From the NCBI RefSeq assembly GCF_019097595.1, contig NC_080732.1, positions 10,897,775 through 10,961,774 on the forward strand: a stretch of 64,000 nucleotides of DNA, read 5' to 3'. Positions 38,173-48,500 of this stretch are shown in pieces. The stretch is from Hemibagrus wyckioides (lineage: Eukaryota > Chordata > Actinopteri > Siluriformes > Bagridae). The notes beneath the pieces were generated by a model. It saw nothing but the letters and a program-made list of their open reading frames with translations, did no database searches and was not told where the DNA came from. Within the stretch, counting starts at the first letter, position 1. The number at the start of each line of letters is the position of its first letter. The translations under genes and the position numbers were made by a program.

Positions 38173-39184
38173 TAAATGGAAGGCAGAGAGGACATTAAAT
38201 GAATTCTGGATGCATTACACCAAGGACAAATGCATCTTCAAAGTAAATGTGCTGTTAACATTGGTAAAACCTTTAAAGCTAATATATTAAAAAGTGTTCA
38301 TAGAGGACGGTTTGAGCTATTCTGGTTACCTGATACTAAGCACTCTTGGTCCAAATCAGGATGATTAACAAGCCTTGTGGGTATAGCACTGGGAAAATGG
38401 ATAATCTTACATGCCAACACAATTGCTGAACCCTCCTAAAGTCCTTGTAGCTGTGTAGCACGTGTTTGGCATATGCCGAGTGTCTGGGATGGAAAGTGCA
38501 AACGTGTTGGTTGATAGATGAAACACTCTGCACTTTGAATGGGTTTAAACCTTCATCATTCGTGTTGTTACCATTCTTCTCCAGACACAAAGACAAATGG
38601 TTGCGTTGGGCGGCAGTCAGCTGGGGTTTTCAGACCTCACACCGTCCAAATGGACCTTTCAGATACGTGGATAATAACAAGGCCTTTAGTTCTGCACCTT
38701 GAGACAAATTGGTTGCATTTAAAAGGCTTATGATTTGAAATAAAGTATTCAGAATGATAGATAACACCTCCTTCACAATAGCGAACATTTCACTTTTGAG
38801 ACAAAGGCCTGGCAGTGCTGTACTTTTCACACAGCTTAAATGCAATAAAAGCAGTGAAGAGGAATCATATGTCTTTTCTGCTGTTTATAAATATTTTGTG
38901 AATATGGTGTGAAACAGTAAGCCGGAACAACTGGACTTCTGATTCACTGATTTAACATACAAGTGTATGAAATAAAACTAATATAGCCTAAGTAAAATAC
39001 CTGCATTAAAATAAAAAAAAAAAGGTTTTGGTACTGATGATGACCGAGAAAGCTGCTTCAACAGTTTTTAACTCCTTTATGGAAAATGGCCTGCCAGCAT
39101 GATGAAATCCTTAAATCCTAATTACCCAGTGTTTATCTTCCACCTTGATTTCCTCTGTTTTCATTAGACCACTTACAAAGCTAT

Positions 39185-39186
<2 letters not shown>

Positions 39187-39225
<39 letters not shown>
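39187..39225 (+). repeat. (CA)n microsatellite
   Basis: CA run. Confidence 0.95.
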
Positions 39226-39227
<2 letters not shown>

Positions 39228-39684
39228 TAAGAGCAAGAACTGCTGCCTGCAGCTTGCTGTTTAACTCCTTTAGCCGCTGAGACACTTGTACACTCATTGG
39301 TTGAAGGACAATGACATTTTAAACAGTTGTTTTTAACAGTAACACATTCCCTAAAGAGACTCTGATTACAGACAACGGCAGATAAAACCAGCGGTCTCCA
39401 CTAAAAAGTCTTGCTCTTTTTAAATCACACTGATTTTGCATGAGATGATGTTTTTTCGGGAATAAGATATGAGCCCTAAACCAAATTCCTGGGACTTTCT
39501 TGAGTTAACAGCACTGGTATTTTAAGAATTTGTATTGTTAATTATTTTTGAATAAGGCTTTAAAGTGCAGTGATTTGACACATTTAATTGATCAGTTAAG
39601 CTGGTAATGCTGATCTGTATAATTTTCTGGCTGTGATAACATAAGAGTGGTACGGCTTACAATCAGTCTTTTTACAAAACAGTC

Positions 39685-39690
<6 letters not shown>

Positions 39691-39743
<53 letters not shown>
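39691..39743 (+). repeat. (CA)n microsatellite
   Basis: CA run of about 26 units. Confidence 0.95.
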
Positions 39744-39744
<1 letters not shown>

Positions 39745-39979
39745 CTAAATTAGGTCTAAAGCCAAACCCTATGAACAATGTTGGTTTTCTTTTAAGTGCT
39801 ATCTTATTCCAGGACTCCTAATCAAACAAGCCCTGGGCTATCGGAGGGGTAAACATCTGAGAAGCTGCTTGGCAGCCTTTCAACTCTCTGAGCTGCAGCC
39901 GGCGGATAAGAGATGCCTGGCAAGCTACACACATTTAGGAAAATGCTTCAAACTGCTTGAATAAACTTCTCTGTTTGTT

Positions 39980-40420
39980 TTTAATGTAAAAAGAGCTACC
40001 CTTTCACCAAACAAATGGATAGCAAATATGGCAGCTGACATACTCATACACTCCCAAACATCAGACTTTTAAAGAAACAGTAGTGTTACTTGCATTTCCC
40101 TTGTCCAATCACAGATTTAAAAAAAAGAATAGAAATGATAAAAGTTTGTGAAGATGCCATAAGTTAGTGGCACATGCAGGTGAAAAACAGATGATCATAA
40201 GTATTCCTTCCCATTAGAACCCAGTTTGCACACGATTAGTAATGAGTCTGCTGCTGCTGCACATTTTGAGTCCTCTATGTGCAGGTTAGAATTCTGTCCA
40301 AAATCTGACCAAACTCACCAGCCTTCATGTCAGCTTATTATCAGCTTATTAAATGTGTGAGAGTCAACACTGGTGTGACTGGGTAGAAAAGCATATAAAG
40401 TTTGGTCAGAGATCAATTAT
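39980..40420 (-). other. slc35b3: Probable slc35b3 3' UTR
   Basis: Follows the stop codon. No AATAAA was found nearby on the minus strand. The first reasonable variant signal is ATTAAA at 39980-39985. The 3' end is therefore only an estimate. Confidence 0.3.
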
Positions 40421-40571
40421 TTACACAGTCTGAGAGAGCAGTCGGCTTTTCCTGCTACGTTGCACACGTTTCCATAACTCTTCCAGTGGAGGAAGCTTCA
40501 TTTTTTCCTTGTTTTTGCTGTAGACATTAAGGAAGATCCCGAAGATCACCAGTAAGCCTCCCCACACATAC
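40421..40571 (-). CDS. slc35b3: slc35b3 exon 10 (last coding exon)
   Basis: Acceptor TTGTTCAG before 40571. Encodes YVWGGLLVIFGIFLNVYSKN, a basic cytosolic tail KEKMKLPPLEELWKRVQRSR, then KSRLLSQTV and TAA at 40421-40423. A Tc1 remnant begins 125 bp upstream of this acceptor, yet the splice signals look intact. Confidence 0.93.
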
Positions 40572-43500
40572 CTGAACAAAAAACATGTAAACCTTAGAAT
40601 AAAGTAAAGAACAACAGGCGATAAAATGTACTAATAAAAAATGGATAGCCCACACCCATTTGTTTCTGGGCTGCTCATTTATCCACCGTGATTTACACCC
40701 ATCAACCATAACATTAAAACCACTGCCAGATAAAGTGAATAACATTGATTATCTCGGTTTAATGGCAACCGTCATAGGGGGTATATGATGCAGCAAGTGA
40801 ACAGTCAGTTTTCGAAGTTGAAGAAAAAGTGCAGGAAAAATGGGCAAGTGTAAGGATCTCAGTGGCTTTGACAAAGGTGTGATGACTAGAGGATTGGGTC
40901 AGAACATCTTCAAACCGGCAGATTTTGTGGGGTGTTCCTGGTATTCGGCAGTTTGTATCTACCAAAAGTGGTCCAGAGAACAATTGGTGAACCAGCAACA
41001 GGGTCACGGGTGCCGAAGACTTACCGGTACACACAGGTGGTGAAGGCTACCCAGCAGACCAGTCAGACTGACCCCATCCACTGGCAAAAGTGCATACAAT
41101 GGGCACATGAGCATCAGAACTGGACCATGGATCATGTGGACAGCATGTGGATCATGTGAGGAAAAGATGACATCAGGCTGCACTATGGGAAGTAGGCAAG
41201 CCAGCAGAGGCAGTTTGATGTTCTGGGAAATATTTTACTGGGAAACCATGGGTTCGGACTTTCATGTGGATGTTACATTGACGTGCATCACCTACCTAAA
41301 CACTGCTGCAGACCAAGTAAACCCCTTCATGGCAATGATACTCCCTAATGGACGTGGCCTTTTTCAGAAGGATAATGAGGCCTGCTGCAATTCAAAAATT
41401 GTTCAAGAATGGTTTGAGGAACATGTCAAAGTTAAAGGTGTTGAATTGGCCTTCATATTCCTCAGATCTCAATCTGATGCTAATGTCTTGGTGTCGGACA
41501 CCACAGCACACCTTCGGTGGTCTGGTGTAGTCTAGGACTTGATGATACAGAGCTATTTTGATATTTTGAAGTGGGACCTAAACAATACTAGGAAAGTGGT
41601 TTTATTGGTATGGCTGATCAGTGCATATCACATTCATAAAAGGAAGAAGCACTCTTAAACTTATTAATTTTGTTTTTATGATCAATATCTTCTAACATAC
41701 ACTACCTATTCCCAAATTCAAATAATGATCCATCTGTGTAACCAAACATACTAAATGTCTTGTTACTGTTCATTCGATTTTAATTTTTACCTATTTGTTA
41801 GTGAACCACATCTATATAAACAAACACACATTCTACTCAATTGAAATTATGTTCATGCTCCAGCATGCTTACTTACTGAAAAGTGAAAGGTTTTGAGAAA
41901 AACAAAAAAGACAAGACAATTGTCATTGCCTTTCTTCCTGTGGTCACTAAACAAAGAGACAGACAAACAAATTAAATCACTTCATTAAAACAATAATTTT
42001 ACTAAAACTAATTTTAAAACAGGACAGTTTGGCATGTCTCACCTGTGACTGCAACTAGAGCTCCAAAAAGCTTTATCAATGCCAGGACAAAGGAGATGCC
42101 AAAGTAACCCGTCAATGAAAAGAAGAATGCATAGCCATATGTGGTCACTGGATGCTGGGGGAAAGAAGAAAAAAAAGACAGACACAAAAATCATATGCTT
42201 CTGAAACAAACCTTCATGACAGACAAGTCTTATTTGACTCCTGGATACAACATTATGTACATTTGTATGTTTGAATGGTGGTCTGGAAAAACCCATCAGA
42301 TGTTACTGTAACTAAATTCTTCTGTTGGGTTTTCCTACAACATACTTTGATGCCTCTATTTAAAGATAACAAATATAGTGGGTTCAGAACATACAGATAT
42401 GTCAGTTTTTGTGCACACTTATGGTGTTGGGGAGTATGTTTGAACTGCCATTTTCAGCTGTCTTCAGAGATGTTCTATGGAGTTGAGGCTTTGACTGAGA
42501 CACTCAGAGTCTTATCCTGAAGTCACTCCAGCATTGTCTTTCTGGCTCTATGCTTTGGTCTGTTGTGCTGGAAGGTCTGAGGTTGTGTGCACTTTAGAGC
42601 ATGCACTTCAAGGACCTTTCTGTATTTTGTCTGCATTTATCCATCCATTAATTGTGACCATTCTCCCTGTCCCTGCCACTAAGAAGCTACCCAACAGCAT
42701 GACGCTGGCACCACTGTGCTTGACCATAGGGGTGGTATGAGCCAGCTGATAAACAGTACCTGTTTTTGTCAGATGTATTTCTTGGATTTAGGGGCCGGCT
42801 GTCTTTATTTTACATTCACTATTTGTTTATTGCCATTAACAGGAAACTTAAATGACATATTTCAGTTTTTGATTTTAAGGAGTTATTATTAAAGATGCAG
42901 TGATTGCTGGAAAGACACAACTTCTAAATAGTATGCCAGTCTGTAGGCTACAAATAAAGACTTATATAAAGATAGACAGTTTTATTACAGACTAAATTTG
43001 ATGCAAATTAAATTAAATAAAGCTGCTTTTAGACAAGGTTGGTGTCTTTCAGAATATGGAATTTTCACTCTTAAAGGGAAGCAGCTTTTAAAATGCTTTA
43101 ACTTTATTTATCATTGAAGTACATAAAAAAAGAAAATATGTACGTTAGCTGGGTTTACATTTCATATTTTATTATCAACTTCCAAAACTGGATTAAAGTA
43201 TTTTAATTGTAGGTGCTTTACAATTTAATTCATTTAATTCTACTTTTAATCATTTTAGCTTGTTCTATGGCTTGTATTAGTACAATATGTCCAAAACTAA
43301 CCTGGGAACAGAAGGCCACAGCAGGTCCAAGCCCTCCCATACACAGAAGTCCCAGCAGAATGTACACAAACCCAATAGAATAGGAATACAACACCTTCAA
43401 TACACACAAAGAAAAGCAGACATACATACACACAGACAGACAGACAGAAAACAAAGGCAGATTCAGAAATATTAGATTAGACTAACATTAGATTAAACAA

Positions 43501-44909
43501 GATTAGAGTTTACTATTAGATACATTACTAATGTATTGTGTTTTGTGATCATTCCCTACTGGGGTAACTTTACCATTTCTGAGTTTGATCCATTGTGCAG
43601 CTTCATGGCTTTTTCCTGCACATTTCCTATAGCAGCATCAGCACAAAGTGCCAAGGAGATAAGGATAACCCCTGTGAAAATCAGACAGATCACAAACAAG
43701 GTTTAAACACTGTTGCATGATTACAATCATGATTTCTCTTAATTATAATGATACTAAAGAGAATGATTTGACTGCATATTTATTTAAATTAATGTATTAA
43801 TTGAAACTAATAAAAAGCTTAATTAGTAGTACATTATAGACTGGCAATCCTACAAATGGATAAATGTCTTAATAAAAAATGAGGATCATAATTTAAAGTA
43901 AAACTGTCAATCTGACACTGTCATTGAATAAAAGCTGATGGTCAATTTACAAATAATTAATAAATAAAATGAAAGATTAGCACACTACCTGTCACATTGA
44001 AGTTTGGGGCAACTTTGCTGTCAGCCAGTGTAAACCAGACAAGGCCGAGGCTCATGCATAGAGCTGCTATTACATCTGCCAAGTTGTACCGTTTTCCTGC
44101 AACAAAAAACATCAATGTAAAAAAAATATATTATTCGAACAGGCCACAACTTTTAAACCCAGAACCATCACCTCTGGTACTTTGAGGCCTAACAGAAACA
44201 GAAAGTAATAATCAACACTTTTGGCCAAGCAGTGGCTTGGCAACCATTCGTCAACAGAGTTTGATCCACAAAGACCTTTATATACTGCTCTTAGCCATGG
44301 ACGTCAGTCTCTGCTGAACCCTAAATCAGCAGCCCCAGATGCTCCTGTAAATCTTTTGCGCTGTAGTTGGGTAAAAAGCACTGAGTGGAGAGTAAGAAGA
44401 AGTCCTTCAGATCAGAAGCTGAGAGCAGCTAATATGACACTAGCTGCAGGTTGCATCTTTGAACAACTTCAGCAATGAAGAAAGGATTCCTTAATCAGTG
44501 CCAGAACTAGAGAGTGAGATTGAGAGAAAAAAGATTGACAGAAAAAAAAAAGAGTGAGAGGTAAAAATGACTTTCTTCCTTTCCTTGATGACCTCTTTAT
44601 CCAGAAAAAGAAGAGAGAGATATGAGGAGAGAGAGAATTGATCCTTCTCAAGCTTTTCTTTGCTGTGGGAAGACAAGGTGACACAGCAGGGTAGTCTGGA
44701 ATGCTTTTTGTCTGCTAAGCTTTGATGGACCAGCATCTAACATGCAATGCAGAACCAACGCAGGAGACCCAGGGGAGTACCATGCTGCAATGCTGGGATC
44801 CGGAGAAAAGGAAAACCATAAAAGATGCGAGATAAAAGAGGCTGTATTTCTGGCAATGATATCAATCATTTTCTCCTTTTGTTTCTCTTTGGAACCTTGT
44901 TCTTGTAAC

Positions 44910-45000
<91 letters not shown>

Positions 45001-45545
45001 TAGCTCTGGAAAAAAATAAGAGACCACTGCAAAATAATCAGTTTCTTATGTATTTTTCTTACAGGTGCATGTATTGGTGAGATGAACAGTTTTGTTTAAT
45101 TTTTTGTGAACTGCTGACAATATTTCTCCTAAATTCAAAATATAACTATTGTTATTTAGATTGTATATTTAAAGGAAATGACAACACATCAAAATAACCC
45201 AAGATCATGCAGTATTTACAGAGCTTTAATAACTCAAATAAAACAAAATGCAAATAATTTGTAAACAAATTGTGTTAATGCTTCGGCTAAATAACATCAG
45301 TATTTAGTGGAATAACCTCGATTTACATGCGTCTCCACCAGTTTTTCACATTGCTTTTGGGTAACTTTATATCACTCTTTTTGCAAAAAAACAGCCCAGC
45401 TTTGCTTGATGGTTTGTGACCATCCATCTTCCTCTTGATGACATTCCAGAGGTTTTCAATAGGGTTCAAATCTGGAGATTGGGCAGTGGTCTCTTATTTT
45501 TTCCAGAGCTGTGTGTATATGTATATATATATATGTATATATATG

Positions 45546-45577
<32 letters not shown>

Positions 45578-48500
45578 AGTTAGCCAACTCTACCACATAA
45601 TGAACAGTAGTATACTTGGATTTTTCCAATATAGGTTCAATATTACAGTTACAGTATAACTGAAGTACAGCACAACATTTTCAGTATAAAACATAACTCA
45701 AAGCTAAGATCCATTTGTCTGAACAATAATATCCTGTTGCGCAGATGAAATTTCATTTCATGGAATAATCATTTGTATAACATGAATCATCACAATGACA
45801 AAGGTTACCAAAGGACACAGAAAAGCAGCAGCAGCAGCGATTTGTCACTTATAGACCTATGTTGTCATTTACCTTGTATGAAAACTCCTCCAATCATAAC
45901 TGGAATGAGTTTACAGCATTTGAAGATCACTTGCGTTGGGTAGTTCAAGTATCCTAGTGATGTGTTGGAGAGGCCCATGGTCCCGACTGTGAGAAATGCT
46001 ATGATCATGTATGTCTTCCCTGGGATCCTGAAAAAGTGGTTCAGAGGAAAACAAAATGGTTTGGTCCATTTTTTCTTATACCACAGTACATAGTTCCCCT
46101 ATGCTCAATTTGTAAAGTTTACATGCTTGCACTGGACCACAAACTGATTGTAGTACTCAGCTATCATGTGTTCATGAGTGAAAACTTCTCAACTGGGCTA
46201 AAAATATGAAATAAAATCCGATACCATCATTTACTAGCTTCTGACCATATTACACAAGAAAGCAATGGCTTATTTGATCAGCATAAAAAACTGCTTGGAG
46301 GTGTAATATCAGTCTCATGTAACTGCTGTTTCTTTGTTTAGATGCCTGTCCCTCACTCTCACTCACTGTGACTCAAGTCAATCAACATACAGCTGCACTA
46401 TATTAAGGATAAATGTCTAGATATATGGTAACAGTTCACATACAGCTTTCCTTTAAGATAATACTCCTAATGTACTTATGAACTTCCTGTAGATATAATC
46501 TTAGCATTAACAACTTGCCTATTCAAGCTGGACTGTCTGCAACAATCAATACTATGATCAATACTATGTATAGACCTGAAAACAGTCTAATAAACCAGAA
46601 AATAAAAACTGGAATACTCTCTCTTACTCCAGATGCTGCAGTCATGCTTCTTTCATGTCTGAAGTTGGGGTGTGATAATATCTGAGGTATCTAAGTTTCT
46701 AAGTGTTCAACACATACAAATTTGCAGCCAAATATAACTTTACCATAGTTACCGATTACCAGAGATTACCAGAGACTACCAGCAGCCCAATCACATCTCA
46801 CTTAAAAATATTTGTTTTTCCCCTGACTCAATAGTTCTATAAATAGTTTGTGTGTTCATTTCTATAATCATATAAATATGTGAGGAGTGTTTCTTCTTTC
46901 ATTCAGGTTGCATTTGCATTTCCTACCTCCTTCTCTTGTCCTGAGTAAGCTGCAGCTCTACCAGGCCAAACATGGAATAGAACCCAAACTGGACCAGGGT
47001 GAGGTACCAGCCAAAGGGTTTGAAACCCTCTACAGAGAAAATCAGCTCCTAAGATAAGAAAAGACAAAAAACCTGGAGATTAAATCTATATGGTTTCAGT
47101 GACTATGACAATGCCACAGTTCTTGGCAGAGAGGTTGGTTTGAGTATTTCAAAAACCTATCATCTCCTAGGGTTTTTCAAACTGGACAGTTCTGAGCTTA
47201 CACAAATCGTGAAGAAAACAACAACAAAAAACATCCAGTGTGTAGCAGTCCTGAAGGCAGAAATGCCTCGTTACTGAGAAAGATCAGAGAAGAATGGTGA
47301 GATAGGTTTGAGCTGACAGGATGGCTAGGGTAACTCGAACAACCAACTGTGGTGAGCAGGAAAGCATCTGAGAATACACAACACATAAAAGCTTGAGGCA
47401 TATGGGCTACAACAGCAGAAGACTACATCTGTTTCCAATCCTGTCAGCCAAGAACAGCAATCTGAGGCTAGTGGGCATAGGCTCACCCAAACTGGACACA
47501 GCTAAAAACTGGAAAAAGACCAGGTGACATTATGTGAGATACACTAAATTGAGACACCCCTCCAAATAATTGAATTCAGGTGTTGTTTTTCAGGGGTTGG
47601 GCTCGGCCCCTCAGTTCCAATGAAAGGAACTCTTAAAGCTTCAGCATACCAAGACATTTTGGACAATTTCATGCTCCCAACTTTGTGGGAACAGTTTGGG
47701 GATGACCCCTTCCTGTTCCAACATGACTGCACAAAGCAAGGTCCATCAAGACATAGATGAGTGAGTTTGTTGTGGAGGAACCTGACTGGCCTGCACAGAG
47801 TCCTGACCTCAACCCAATAGAACACCTTTGGGATGAATTAGAGCAGAGACTGCGAGCGAGGCCAAAACTGGGACGTCTGCCTTTACATGCACATGAATGT
47901 AATATGGAGTTGGCCCACCCTCTGCAGCTATAAAAGCTTCAACTCTTCTAGGAAGGCTTTCCACAAGGTTTGGGTGCGTTTATGGGAATTTTTGACCATT
48001 CCTCTAGAAGCATGTTTGTGAGGTCAGGCACTGATGCTGGACGGTAAGGCCTGGCTTGCAGTCTCCACTCTAATTCATCCCAAAGGTGTTCTATCGGGTT
48101 GAGGTCAGGACTCTGTGCAGGCCAGTCAAGTTCCTCCACACCAAACTCACTCATCCATGTCTTTATGTACCTTGCTTTGCGCACTGGTGCGCAGTCATGT
48201 AGGAACAGGAGGGGGTCATCCCCAAACTGTTTCCACAAAGTTGGTAGCATGAAATTGTATAAAATGTCTTGGTATACTGAAGCATTAAGAGTACCTTTCA
48301 CTGGAACCAAGCCCAACCCCTGAATTCAATGATTTGGATGGGTGTCCCAAAACTTTTAGCAATATAGTGTAAATAAGCAAGTGAAAATCAGTTCCCAAAG
48401 TCGATGTATTGAAAGCAGAAAAAACAGACAAGTGTAAGTATTTGAGTGACTTTTACAAGGGCAAAATTGTGAAGGCTAGATGACTAGGTCAGAGCACCTC

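Larger units (their letters stand above)
37567..39979. other. Gene-free stretch downstream of slc35b3
   Basis: Short TTCATTAAATG repeats at 37561-37625 are followed by three repeat-free blocks: 37780-38120, 38400-38870 and 39050-39180. The first contains an 83-codon open frame up to its (GA)n run. The protein is not recognised and its composition does not look convincingly coding. Confidence 0.45.
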
